Shown: positions 54,966 to 63,825 of the stretch, piece after piece
Layout: every line of letters starts with the position of its first letter
Position numbering within the stretch: position 1 is the stretch's first letter
NCBI RefSeq assembly: GCF_026385485.1
Contig: NZ_JANIDX010000002.1
Coordinates: 62,001-126,000, forward strand
From: Bombella pollinis
GTDB lineage: Bacteria; Pseudomonadota; Alphaproteobacteria; Acetobacterales; Acetobacteraceae
DNA length: 64,000 nucleotides
Reading direction: 5' to 3'
The notes under the pieces: generated by a model
Databases searched by the model: none
Seen by the model: the letters and a program-made list of their open reading frames with translations, nothing else
Told to the model about the DNA's origin: nothing
Translations under genes and position numbers: made by a program

Positions 54966-56420
54966 ATGACGCACCCTAATACCAGCAACGCCTCCCCTGC
55001 AAATAAACCAGCCGCTCCCGAAGCTGCCAACCCCCAATGGGGTGGACGTTTTGCCAGTGGCCCCGCCGCGATTATGGAGGAAATCAACGCCTCCATTGGG
55101 TTTGATAAAACCCTCTGGCGACAAGATATTCGCGGCTCGCTCGCTCATGCAGCTATGCTGCGCAAGGTTGGCCTACTTACAGCCCAAGAAGAAGCCGAGA
55201 TTCAGAGCGGCTTAGCAGCCATTGGTAAGGAGATTGAGGAAGGGACATTCCCCTTCTCCCCCGCTTTGGAAGATATTCATATGAATATCGAATCCCGCCT
55301 CTCTGAGCGCATTGGTGAGGCTGGTAAACGTCTACACACCGCCCGCTCTCGCAATGACCAAATCGCAACGGATTTCCGCCTTTGGGTGCGGGATTCCATT
55401 GATGGCATCATAGAGCAAACCGAAGCCCTCATGCGGACCCTCGCCCGCCGCGCTTTGGAGTATCACGATACCCCCATGCCGGGCTTTACGCATCTTCAAG
55501 TTGCTCAGCCTGTGACCTTTGGGCATCATTTACTCGCCTATGTGGAGATGCTCTCCCGCGATGCCTCTCGCCTGCGTGATGCGCGCCGCCGGATGAATGA
55601 GTGCCCCCTTGGCTCTGCCGCGCTTGCGGGGACCTCTTTTCCCATCGACCGCGAGATGACGGCCCAATCCCTAGGGTTTGACCGCCCTACAGCTAACTCT
55701 CTTGATGCTGTATCTGACCGTGATTTCGCGTTGGAATATCTCTCCGCCCTCTCTCTAGAGGCGATGCATCTCTCTCGTCTCTCTGAAGAGATTGTACAAT
55801 GGGCGTCTGCCGCGTTTAATTTTGTGCATCTCTCAGATGCCTTCACAACGGGCTCCTCCATCATGCCGCAAAAGCGTAACCCTGATGCGGCGGAGCTTGT
55901 CCGCGCCAAAGTCGGCCGCATTACGGGAGACCTCATCGGCTTACTAACCGTCATGAAGGGCCTACCCCTCGCTTATGCGAAAGATACGCAAGAGGATAAA
56001 GAGCCTGTTTTTGACGCAACAACGGCCATCACCCTCTCCCTCGCCGCGATGGAAGGTATGATTCGGGACCTCAAAGCCAATAAGGCACGCATGAGGGAGC
56101 TAGCGGGGGCAGGTTTCTCCACCGCCACAGACCTTGCCGATTGGCTTGTACGCGCACTGCGCCTCCCCTTCCGCACGGCGCATCATGTTACAGGGCGGCT
56201 TGTGAGTTTGGCCGAGCAAAAAGGCTGTGACCTTGCCGACCTCTCCTTAGAGGAGATGCAGGCTGTAGAGCCCGGGATTAATGCCTCTCTCTATGAGGTT
56301 TTGACGGTTGAATCCTCCCTCGCGTCACGCACGAGCAAGGGCGGGACCGCTCCGCAGAATGTACATGCTCAAGCCACTGCATGGCTAGAACGCCTTAATC
56401 ATCATAAAGAAGGAGAGTAA
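54966..56420 (+). CDS. argH: Argininosuccinate lyase
   Basis: A 484-residue lyase of the fumarase superfamily with the signature GSSIMPQKRNPD and the HTARSRNDQ motif. It releases arginine and fumarate. A 24-residue polar, Ala/Pro/Asn-rich N-terminal tail precedes the usual NPQWGGRF start. No strong ribosome site is visible. It precedes a small lipoprotein gene by one base. Confidence 0.95.
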   Translation: MTHPNTSNASPANKPAAPEAANPQWGGRFASGPAAIMEEINASIGFDKTLWRQDIRGSLAHAAMLRKVGLLTAQEEAEIQSGLAAIGKEIEEGTFPFSPALEDIHMNIESRLSERIGEAGKRLHTARSRNDQIATDFRLWVRDSIDGIIEQTEALMRTLARRALEYHDTPMPGFTHLQVAQPVTFGHHLLAYVEMLSRDASRLRDARRRMNECPLGSAALAGTSFPIDREMTAQSLGFDRPTANSLDAVSDRDFALEYLSALSLEAMHLSRLSEEIVQWASAAFNFVHLSDAFTTGSSIMPQKRNPDAAELVRAKVGRITGDLIGLLTVMKGLPLAYAKDTQEDKEPVFDATTAITLSLAAMEGMIRDLKANKARMRELAGAGFSTATDLADWLVRALRLPFRTAHHVTGRLVSLAEQKGCDLADLSLEEMQAVEPGINASLYEVLTVESSLASRTSKGGTAPQNVHAQATAWLERLNHHKEGE

Positions 56421-56421
56421 G

Positions 56422-56580
56422 ATGCGCTCCATCCGTACGACACTCATCAAACTAAGCCTTCTTGCCCTTGTGGGGGGAAGCATGCTGTTTGGGCTAAATG
56501 CTTGCGGTCAATATGATGACCCGCAACCACCCGGCCCCGCTAACAAAGTAACGTACCCGCAGCCTTATCCGCCAGAATAA
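56422..56580 (+). CDS. Small lipoprotein after argH, LptM (YifL)-like
   Basis: A 52-residue lipoprotein beginning MRSIRTTLIKLSLLALVGG, with lipobox LNACGQ (lipidated Cys28) and a short proline-rich tail (PQPPGPANKVTYPQPYPPE). The ATG is one base after the argH stop and AAGGAG precedes it. In many alphaproteobacteria a small lipoprotein with CG-x-x-G-x-P and a proline-rich end lies at this place after argH, related to LptM, the LPS-translocon maturation factor. That identity is by synteny and pattern only; the GxKGxL-like motif is degenerate here. Confidence 0.7.
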   Translation: MRSIRTTLIKLSLLALVGGSMLFGLNACGQYDDPQPPGPANKVTYPQPYPPE

Positions 56581-56606
56581 GGCTAAGACAGTAAACATCA
56601 TCTAAT

Positions 56607-56643
56607 GCATGGTGCTGCAACATTTAAGGGGACAGCACCATGC
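56607..56643. terminator. 11-bp inverted repeat between convergent genes
   Basis: GCATGGTGCTG (56607-56617) and CAGCACCATGC (56633-56643) are perfect complements, spanning the stop codon of the MBL gene in the convergent gap after the small lipoprotein. It has no T tract, but is a candidate bidirectional terminator. Confidence 0.5.
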
Positions 56644-57412
56644 CATCCCATGCGGGCCTTACATCCTCTGGCAATAAGCGGCAGAGGGACTCATAATCCA
56701 TATCCGGCCCCATATGGGTCAGGACTGTATGACGGGGGCGGAGTTGTTCACGCCACTCCAACACGCGCCCTACCCACCCATGAGAGGGATGAGCCTTCCG
56801 TTGAAAGCACCCTACCACCCACATGGATAGATTCTGCAAAACCGTGAGGGATTCAGGGGGGAAGCTCTCAACATCAGTGCAATAAGCAAAATCCCCTACC
56901 CTAAGGCCGAGGCTCCTCGTCCAACCATGCTTCTGCGGGAAGATATGGCCTGTTAAAGGGCCAAGACTAAAGGGGCCATAATCTGGGACCTCTTGTACGT
57001 CAAAAGCCGGGCAATAGAAATTACCGCCCTCCCACGGGCGAAAAGCGTAAGAGAAACGCTGCCGCAATTCACTCAATACCACCTGGCTCGCTAACAGTTG
57101 GATGGGACGGCCAATCACACGATTCACCGCCCGTAATTCATCTAGCCCTGCGATATGATCACTATGTGCATGGGTGTAAAAGACTGCATCAATATGCGTC
57201 AGCCCATTATGAAGCATTTGCTGGCGGAGGTCTGGCCCGCTATCGACTAACAGACGAAACCCCTCATACTCTATCACAATAGAAGAGCGCAGCCGATAAT
57301 TCCGCTGATTAGCAGGGTCACACACGCCCCATATCCCCGTAGCAGCTCCTTCAGCACCCCCAATCATCGGGACACCGGCCGAGCCACCACAACCGAGGAT
57401 TGTCACCTTCAT
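56624..57412 (-). CDS. MBL-fold metallo-hydrolase (PhnP-like)
   Basis: A 262-residue beta-lactamase-fold protein with the metal motif THAHSDHIAGLDELR and late LTHMGPD. It resembles phosphoribosyl cyclic phosphodiesterases and their paralogues. No phosphonate genes are nearby. WVVGCFQRKAHPSH replaces what I recall as WVVDxLRxxPHPTH, so one conserved Asp looks lost. It overlaps tatD by 4 bp, a usual alphaproteobacterial pairing. Substrate unknown. Confidence 0.82.
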   Translation of the reverse strand: MKVTILGCGGSAGVPMIGGAEGAATGIWGVCDPANQRNYRLRSSIVIEYEGFRLLVDSGPDLRQQMLHNGLTHIDAVFYTHAHSDHIAGLDELRAVNRVIGRPIQLLASQVVLSELRQRFSYAFRPWEGGNFYCPAFDVQEVPDYGPFSLGPLTGHIFPQKHGWTRSLGLRVGDFAYCTDVESFPPESLTVLQNLSMWVVGCFQRKAHPSHGWVGRVLEWREQLRPRHTVLTHMGPDMDYESLCRLLPEDVRPAWDGMVLSP

Positions 57413-58194
57413 GCAGCACTCTTTGTAAAAAGACGCTGCGTATTAGCCCGCGTCACTGCCGCAAGCTGCTCCATCGTCATCCCACGCTCCTCAGCTAAAC
57501 GCTGCGCCGTATGCACAACATAACCCGGCGTATTGGGCTTGCCACGCTTAGGCACAGGGGCCAAGAAGGGGCTATCAGTCTCCACCAAAAGCCGATCTTC
57601 AGGGGCATGACGCGCGACCTCGCGGATTTCCTCGCATTTTTTAAAGGTCAAAAGACCAGAGAAGCTAAGATACCCCCCCAACGCCAAAGCCGCCTCAGCA
57701 AGCTTCGCCCCAGAGGCAAAACAATGGATTAAGAAAGGGAACGCCCCTTTCTCATGCTCATCCCGCAAGATAGCAATCGTATCGTCATCAGCTTGACGCG
57801 TATGAATCACCAACGGCAAACCCGTTACCCGCGCGGCCTCGATATGACGGCGAAAAGAGGCTTGTTGCGCAGGCTTCACCGCCTCTGTCCCGTGGAAATA
57901 ATCCAACCCAGATTCCCCAATCGCCACAACTTGCGGGGCCTCAAGGGCTGTGAGCATCTCATCAAGACTAGGGAGGGCCTCCTCATGGGCATGGTCGGGA
58001 TGTGTCCCCAACGCACACCACACACGCAGCTCCGGGCTATCATGCGCGGTTAAAGCCAGTTGGCGCGCCCGCTCTGACCAGCGCGTGCCAATCGTAATCA
58101 TCCCCGCTAACCCATGATGCCGCGCAAACTCCAAAGCGGCTGGCACGTCCTCTAGCCGGTCCAAATGGCAATGAGTATCAATCAGCCCCTTCAT
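57409..58194 (-). CDS. TatD-family metal-dependent hydrolase (YcfH-like)
   Basis: A 261-residue TIM-barrel nuclease: DTHCHLD at the N-terminus, GLDYF, VIHTRQADDDT, HCFASG and ETDSPFLAP, the metal ligands of TatD-type DNases. It is sandwiched between metG and the MBL gene with 4-bp overlaps. Likely a 3'-5' nuclease or D-aminoacyl-tRNA editing-type hydrolase; the exact role is not proven. Confidence 0.9.
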   Translation of the reverse strand: MKGLIDTHCHLDRLEDVPAALEFARHHGLAGMITIGTRWSERARQLALTAHDSPELRVWCALGTHPDHAHEEALPSLDEMLTALEAPQVVAIGESGLDYFHGTEAVKPAQQASFRRHIEAARVTGLPLVIHTRQADDDTIAILRDEHEKGAFPFLIHCFASGAKLAEAALALGGYLSFSGLLTFKKCEEIREVARHAPEDRLLVETDSPFLAPVPKRGKPNTPGYVVHTAQRLAEERGMTMEQLAAVTRANTQRLFTKSAA

Positions 58195-59732
58195 GCGCCT
58201 TTTTCATCCTCCACAAAGCGCGGGAATAGCCCTTGCGGTTTTGGCAACACCCGCCCGCCGGGGAGGGGTGTTTCCAACGCTTTAAAACAACGCTCAGCCT
58301 CCTCAACCCCTAGCTGGTCGAGCATCTTCGCCATCGTATCAGGCATATAAGGTTGGAGCAAAGTCGCCACTGTGCGGATAACATCGACCAACACGCGCAA
58401 TACATCAGCCATGCGGGCGGGGTTTTCCTTCTTCAACACCCAAGGGGCTTGCCTATCAATATACGCATTCGCCTCACGGATGAGTTTCCAAATCTCCTCC
58501 AACGCATCACTAATGGCCAAACGCCCGATATAATCACGCGTCATAGAGGGCAGAAGGCTAGCTTGTGCTAAAATATGCTCATCATCTTCCTGCAATGCGC
58601 CACGCTCTGGCAACACACCATCAAGATTACGCGCAATCTGGCTGAGTGTTCTTTGAGCAAGATTGCCGAGGTCATTGGCTAATTCGACATTCATCCGCGT
58701 AATGAGCGACCGGCGGCTAAAGTTAGAATCCCCTCCAAAGGGGACTTCCCGCATTAAAAAGAAGCGCAGCTGGTCTAGCCCGAACTCATCAGCAAGGGCT
58801 TTGGGGTCCAACACATTACCAAGCGATTTGCTCATTTTCTCGCCTTCAACGGTCCACCATCCATGAGCAAAAACACGTTTAGGCAAGGGCAAACCTGCGG
58901 CCATGAGGAAGGCAGGCCAATAAATGCAATGGAAGCGGATAATCTCCTTACCCACCACATGCACATCCGCTGGCCAATGCACATGCCGCGGGTCCTTCAT
59001 ATCAGGATAGCCCACGGCGGTGAGGTAATTCGCCAAAGCATCGAACCACACATACATGACATGGTCCGCATCGCCGGGTACCTCAATGCCCCATTTAAAG
59101 CTCGTCCGGCTGATGGAGAGGTCCCGCAGACCCTGCTTTACAAAGCTAATCACTTCTCGCTTTGGCCCATGAGGGCCGATAAAGTCGGGGTTCTCCTCAT
59201 ATAACGCCAATAATTTGTCTTGGAAGTCAGACAGGCGGAAGAAGTAAGAGGGCTCCCGCACCCATTCTAGCGGAGCCCCAGAGGGAGCCGTCCGGCTGCC
59301 ATCGGGATGTTTGGTAATCTCATCCTCGCCCACGAACATCTCATCGCGTGTGGAGTACCACCCCTCATAAGCATCCAAATAGATATGGCCATTTTCCGCC
59401 ACTTTTTCCCATAATGCTTGGGCGGCCTTTTTATGGCGCGGCTCTGTCGTGCGGATGAACTCATCAGTCTGCACCGCCATATCACGCTGCATCTGACGGA
59501 AGCTTTGGGAGATACGATCGGCAAACTCTTGCGGCGGAACAGACTGCGCTTTTGCGCTTTGCTCCACTTTTTGACCATGCTCATCCGTCCCGCTGACAAA
59601 CAACACCTCTTGGCCATCTAACCGATGGAAACGTGCAATGACATCACACGCAATAGAGGTATAGGCATGGCCAATATGTGGCGCGCCATTCACATAAAAA
59701 ATGGGGGTCGTGATGGTAAAACGCCGCGTCAT
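58191..59732 (-). CDS. metG: Methionine-tRNA ligase
   Basis: A 513-residue class I synthetase with the HIGH motif as APHIGHAYT and the KMSKS motif as GEKMSKSLGN. The anticodon-binding helical domain follows. It lacks a C-terminal tRNA-binding domain, so it is the short type. It is in the conserved dacA-tmk-holB-metG-tatD run. Confidence 0.96.
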   Translation of the reverse strand: MTRRFTITTPIFYVNGAPHIGHAYTSIACDVIARFHRLDGQEVLFVSGTDEHGQKVEQSAKAQSVPPQEFADRISQSFRQMQRDMAVQTDEFIRTTEPRHKKAAQALWEKVAENGHIYLDAYEGWYSTRDEMFVGEDEITKHPDGSRTAPSGAPLEWVREPSYFFRLSDFQDKLLALYEENPDFIGPHGPKREVISFVKQGLRDLSISRTSFKWGIEVPGDADHVMYVWFDALANYLTAVGYPDMKDPRHVHWPADVHVVGKEIIRFHCIYWPAFLMAAGLPLPKRVFAHGWWTVEGEKMSKSLGNVLDPKALADEFGLDQLRFFLMREVPFGGDSNFSRRSLITRMNVELANDLGNLAQRTLSQIARNLDGVLPERGALQEDDEHILAQASLLPSMTRDYIGRLAISDALEEIWKLIREANAYIDRQAPWVLKKENPARMADVLRVLVDVIRTVATLLQPYMPDTMAKMLDQLGVEEAERCFKALETPLPGGRVLPKPQGLFPRFVEDEKGA

Positions 59733-59786
59733 AAGCCGTCCTATCTCGCTTCAAGTCTTTATACTGCCACCTGTTATTGCCAGCCT

Positions 59787-60710
59787 TTAGGGGGCTAGAG
59801 CAAGGGCTTCTCGGAGTGCTTCTGCTTTATCAAGGTTAAAGCGTTCTGTCTGCTGGCGCAGTTGCGCTAGCTGACGAACACGCTCCGCCCGCTCTGCGGC
59901 TTGTAGGCTGTTGCCTTCCATCGCCGCATCCCGCGCTTGCGTGGCTAAAGCCTCACTAAACAAATCACAAAAAAGGGCAAAGCCCTCCCCTTCGCGCGCA
60001 ATCTGCTTAACACGCTCCCACATCTCGGAATCCATAGCCGTGCCTGCCATCACTTGCTCAACCAAGCCCGCGCATAAGCCATCACGATCTTGTGCCAAAA
60101 AGAGCGCACGCCCCGGTGAGCCATGAGCGCGGCGTAGCAAATCAGCAGATATATCGGGAATCAAGGCCCGCATGGCCTGCTCATCCAAGCCAGAAAGCGT
60201 TAAAGACCGACAACGGCTCCGCAGCGTAGGCAATAACGCGCCGGGAGCTGATGTTGTCAAAAATAACACAGCCTCAGGGGGAGGTTCTTCTAGAATCTTT
60301 AACAGCGCATTCGCCGCAAAGCGATTTAAGCTCTCCACCCCATCTACAATCACAACGCGCCACCCGCCCTCTGTAGCGGTATGATGAAGAAACGTTTGTA
60401 CCGGCTGGACCTCTGCAACCGTAATCTCGCCCTTCAACCGCCCTTTGCGCGGGTCAATCTTACGAGCAATCTCCAACAAATCCCCATGTGTACCAGCGGA
60501 GATGCGCCGCCCGGCAGGGCTATTTAGGTCACTCCCCCCCAATAATTTACGCGCAAGATGAAAGGCCAAAGTCGCCTTCCCCACCCCCGCTGGGCCAGAA
60601 ATCAACCACGCATGATGCAAACGCCCAGACTGCCACGACTCCTCAAACCGTTGTACAGCCGCTTCATGCCCCCATAAACGCGCGGCCTGTCGCGGTTCTG
60701 GCAGGCTCAC
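59787..60710 (-). CDS. holB: DNA polymerase III delta' subunit
   Basis: A 307-residue AAA+ clamp-loader subunit: LISGPAGVGKATLAFHLA as P-loop, then NALLKILEEPP and LRSRCRSL, the sensor/arginine region typical for delta'. The start is a GTG that overlaps the tmk stop by 4 bp. A Cys4 zinc site seen in some homologues is not evident. Confidence 0.92.
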   Translation of the reverse strand: MSLPEPRQAARLWGHEAAVQRFEESWQSGRLHHAWLISGPAGVGKATLAFHLARKLLGGSDLNSPAGRRISAGTHGDLLEIARKIDPRKGRLKGEITVAEVQPVQTFLHHTATEGGWRVVIVDGVESLNRFAANALLKILEEPPPEAVLFLTTSAPGALLPTLRSRCRSLTLSGLDEQAMRALIPDISADLLRRAHGSPGRALFLAQDRDGLCAGLVEQVMAGTAMDSEMWERVKQIAREGEGFALFCDLFSEALATQARDAAMEGNSLQAAERAERVRQLAQLRQQTERFNLDKAEALREALALAP

Positions 60711-61366
60711 GATGCTCCCCTCTTTTGGGCGAGATATTGGGTCACAACCTCATATAAACGGGCTTGTACCTCTGCCTCTGAAGGCTCTGCATCCACCCGA
60801 ACAATGCGCTCCAAATCGCACTCAGCCATGGCCTGAAAGCCTTCACGCACGCGCTCATGAAAAGCCGCTTGCTGGCCCTCGTAACGGTCCAGCTTGCCCC
60901 CACGTTGTGCGATACGTTTATGAGCGACCTCACAAGGGAGGTCCAACCATAAGGTCAGGTCTGGCTCCCCACCAACAAGCTGACGCAACGCATTGATGAA
61001 GGCTAAAACCTCCGGCTTCTTCTGGCCTATCCCATAACCTTGATACGCCCATGTGGAATCGTGGTACCGATCACACACCACAATCTGCCCCTCAGCTAAG
61101 GCGGGGTGAATCACTTTGGCGAGATGGTCCGCTCTAGCTGCCATATGCGCCATAATCTCGGCCTGCCAGCAAAACTCCGCCTCGCCAAAAAGGAGAAGAT
61201 TCCGCAAGGCTTCCGCCGCAGGGGTACCACCGGGCTCGCGCGTTTGATAAACGCGCCATCCATCCGCCCGCAAACGCTCACTCAAAAGGTGGGATTGGGT
61301 AGTTTTACCCCCGCCTTCTCCACCTTCTAGCGTAATGAAAATACCGGGATGCTTACTCCGGCGCAT
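60707..61366 (-). CDS. tmk: Thymidylate kinase
   Basis: From ATG 61366 the product is 219 residues: FITLEGGEGGGKTTQ (P-loop), TREPGGTPAAEALR and CDRYHDSTWAYQGYG. It phosphorylates dTMP. The upstream in-frame extension is rejected because it lies within dacA. It overlaps dacA by 14 bp and holB by 4 bp. Confidence 0.95.
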   Translation of the reverse strand: MRRSKHPGIFITLEGGEGGGKTTQSHLLSERLRADGWRVYQTREPGGTPAAEALRNLLLFGEAEFCWQAEIMAHMAARADHLAKVIHPALAEGQIVVCDRYHDSTWAYQGYGIGQKKPEVLAFINALRQLVGGEPDLTLWLDLPCEVAHKRIAQRGGKLDRYEGQQAAFHERVREGFQAMAECDLERIVRVDAEPSEAEVQARLYEVVTQYLAQKRGAS

Positions 61367-62603
61367 GGCCAAATCGTGCCATAAGCCGCCCCACAATGCC
61401 CAACTCCTCCACAGAATCCACCGTATAAAGCGGTGAATATACACGCGGCTGACCGGGCAACCCAGCCGATACATGGCCGGACTTCTGCCCTACAACAACG
61501 GGTGCAGCAATCGGAGATGGATAATCCACGCTAATTTGCACCCTCGAGGACCAGCCGATAGGGATTGTCAAACTAACATCCTCTGCCACGGCAAGGGCCA
61601 CGCTGCGATGCTCTCCCATCCAAACAGCCGCTTTAGGCTCGACCACCTGCCCACGACTTAGGAACTTAACTGTCTCAAAGCTAGAAAACGCCCAGCTCAT
61701 CAATCGTTCCCCTTCATGAGCGCGCTCATTGGTAGAAGAAGTCCCGTTAATGACGACAATAATGCGATTCCCATTATGCTCCGAGCTTGCACAGAGGCCA
61801 AAGCCACCCGCATCCGTATGGCCTGTTTTTAAACCATCGGCTAACCCTTTATCGACAAGAACATTTCTGTTGCCTTGGCGAATATGATTAAAGGTAAACT
61901 CCTTCTCCCCAAAGAAGTGATAATAACGCGGGAAGTCAGAGATGAGATGTTGGGCCAGTGCTGCCACATCCCGCGCGCACATATAATGGTCATCCGCAGG
62001 CAGGCCGGTCACATTCATAAAATGAGAATTATGCAAGCCGATACGATGGGAGGCTTCATTCATCAAGGTGACAAATCGTTCCTCAGAGCCAGCAATCCCC
62101 TCCGCTAAGACCACGCAGGCATCGTTACCCGACTGGATGAGCATGCCGCGGATTAAGTCCTCCACGCTGACAGAACTCCCCAGCGGCACGAACATACGCG
62201 AGCCTTCCATCCGCCACGCCTTATGACTAACGGGGAACATCTGCTCCAGCCGAATACGACCAGAGGCGAGAAAGGCAAAAACAACATAAGCCGTCATCAT
62301 TTTTGTTAAGGATGATGGCGGCATGCGCTCCTCCGCATTGCGGCTGAGCAATACGGTGTTGGTCGTACTATCAAGAATATAAGCCCAACGCGCAGAGGTT
62401 GGCATCGGCCCCATAGGGGTTGTGGCATCCCCTGTAGCCGAATCCGAAACACTCGCCGAATGCGCGGCAACGGCTTGTTTTACAGCCAGATTCCCTTGCT
62501 CTGACCGCGCGGCCCCTTTAGCGTGCCCCAGCCGTGATAATGCCAGTAAGGAACAGGCCGAAAAACCTGCTACTCCCCCCATAAGAGAACGTCTTGTCTG
62601 CAC
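61353..62603 (-). CDS. dacA: D-alanyl-D-alanine carboxypeptidase (PBP5/6-like)
   Basis: A 416-residue penicillin-binding protein. SLTKMM is the SxxK site, SGN the second motif, and KTGHTDAGG the KTG box. The GTG-started N-terminus QTRRSLMGGVAGFSACSLLALSRLGHA looks like a twin-arginine signal. It trims peptidoglycan pentapeptides. A Ser/Ala-rich linker of about 30 residues follows the signal. Confidence 0.93.
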   Translation of the reverse strand: MQTRRSLMGGVAGFSACSLLALSRLGHAKGAARSEQGNLAVKQAVAAHSASVSDSATGDATTPMGPMPTSARWAYILDSTTNTVLLSRNAEERMPPSSLTKMMTAYVVFAFLASGRIRLEQMFPVSHKAWRMEGSRMFVPLGSSVSVEDLIRGMLIQSGNDACVVLAEGIAGSEERFVTLMNEASHRIGLHNSHFMNVTGLPADDHYMCARDVAALAQHLISDFPRYYHFFGEKEFTFNHIRQGNRNVLVDKGLADGLKTGHTDAGGFGLCASSEHNGNRIIVVINGTSSTNERAHEGERLMSWAFSSFETVKFLSRGQVVEPKAAVWMGEHRSVALAVAEDVSLTIPIGWSSRVQISVDYPSPIAAPVVVGQKSGHVSAGLPGQPRVYSPLYTVDSVEELGIVGRLMARFGHAPE

Positions 62604-62684
62604 GTCAATCCCCGCGCTATAGGCCCTGCCACAATGGCGAAGCCCTCTTTTTAGAAACCATCATGCCATACCCGATAAAACATC

Positions 62685-63710
62685 TTAGCGGGTAATGTAA
62701 TCACCTAAAATCCCAACCGCTAATGCGTAATAATCGGACGGATTATAAGCTCGTATCGCTCGGAAATTACGATAAACAAGGAAGGCTTGTCCACCAGGCC
62801 CATCAGGTTGAAGCAAACTCCCCTCAGCTTGCGGGGCTAAAAAACGCGATGACTGCACAGGCCGGACACCTAACGCCGCCCATGTCCCCACCGGATGAAC
62901 GGCAGCGTGACGCGATTTTGTTGCAGCAATTTGTTGGAACTGCCCATGAACTCCCAAGGGAACCGTTACTTCCTCCCCCCATGGCTCCCCACGCTGCCAA
63001 CCAGACCGGCCTAAATAATGCGCAATAGAGGCAAAAACATCGGCCTCAGAGGTCCAAATATCGCATTTGCCATCACCATCACCATCGGCACCATAACGCA
63101 GATAAGCACTCGGCATGAATTGCGGTTGCCCCATCGCCCCTGCATAACTCCCCATCATCCGCGCGGGAGCTATCGCCCTTTGACCAAGAATATGCAGGGC
63201 CTTTAATAATTCACTCCGAAAAAAGGCGGCCCGGCGTCCATCATAAGCGAGTGTGGCAAGGGCGTCGATCACATTAAACCGCCCTTGCGTAGCCCCAAAG
63301 CCGGACTCCAAACCCCATATGCCCATAACGCTCGATTCATCACTGCCAAACCGCGCCCCTAATGGGCTGAGTGTGCCTTTAACACGCTGATAAACCTGTC
63401 GCCCTTGCTCTATGCGCGATGAGGTAATGACACGCTGACGATACTGCGCCCATGTCATTGTAAACTCAGGTTGATGACGGTCTAAGCGTAAAACCTCCTG
63501 ATTCGGCTGTGCCGTCAACGCTAACGCTGCCTTCAACACATCAGAGGGGACATCTTCTGCAAGGGCCTGTTGGCGAACTCCCTGCAAAAAGGCCTGATAC
63601 GAATCCCCACGCGCCCATGCATTCCGTGCGCCCCAGAGCGGCACGCTAGAGGCTACCGTACTGGCCATCATAGTTGCTAAAAGCTTACGTCTACCTAGCA
63701 TATTAACCAT
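62685..63710 (-). CDS. Lytic murein transglycosylase, MltB type
   Basis: A 341-residue GH103-type enzyme. The catalytic Glu lies in GIWGLESGFGATQGRF; SYAGAMGQPQFMPSAY and DGDGKCDIW are family hallmarks. The N-terminus LGRRKLLATMMASTVASSV has a twin arginine, and no lipobox is visible. The start may be the ATG at 63701 rather than 63710. It precedes dacA by 81 bp on the same strand. Confidence 0.92.
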   Translation of the reverse strand: MVNMLGRRKLLATMMASTVASSVPLWGARNAWARGDSYQAFLQGVRQQALAEDVPSDVLKAALALTAQPNQEVLRLDRHQPEFTMTWAQYRQRVITSSRIEQGRQVYQRVKGTLSPLGARFGSDESSVMGIWGLESGFGATQGRFNVIDALATLAYDGRRAAFFRSELLKALHILGQRAIAPARMMGSYAGAMGQPQFMPSAYLRYGADGDGDGKCDIWTSEADVFASIAHYLGRSGWQRGEPWGEEVTVPLGVHGQFQQIAATKSRHAAVHPVGTWAALGVRPVQSSRFLAPQAEGSLLQPDGPGGQAFLVYRNFRAIRAYNPSDYYALAVGILGDYITR

Positions 63711-63825
63711 CCCACACTATCCCTTCCTCTATAAAAACCTTATCCCACATCATGCGTTGTAGGAATTGAAGAACAATCTATTTCGTGCCACAACGCGCTC
63801 ACTTCATAGTTAAGGCCGTTTCTTT

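Noticed and set aside
61367..61474. N-terminal extension of thymidylate kinase
   Set aside because: It overlaps the 3' end of dacA and is unlike the family; ATG 61366 gives the normal length.
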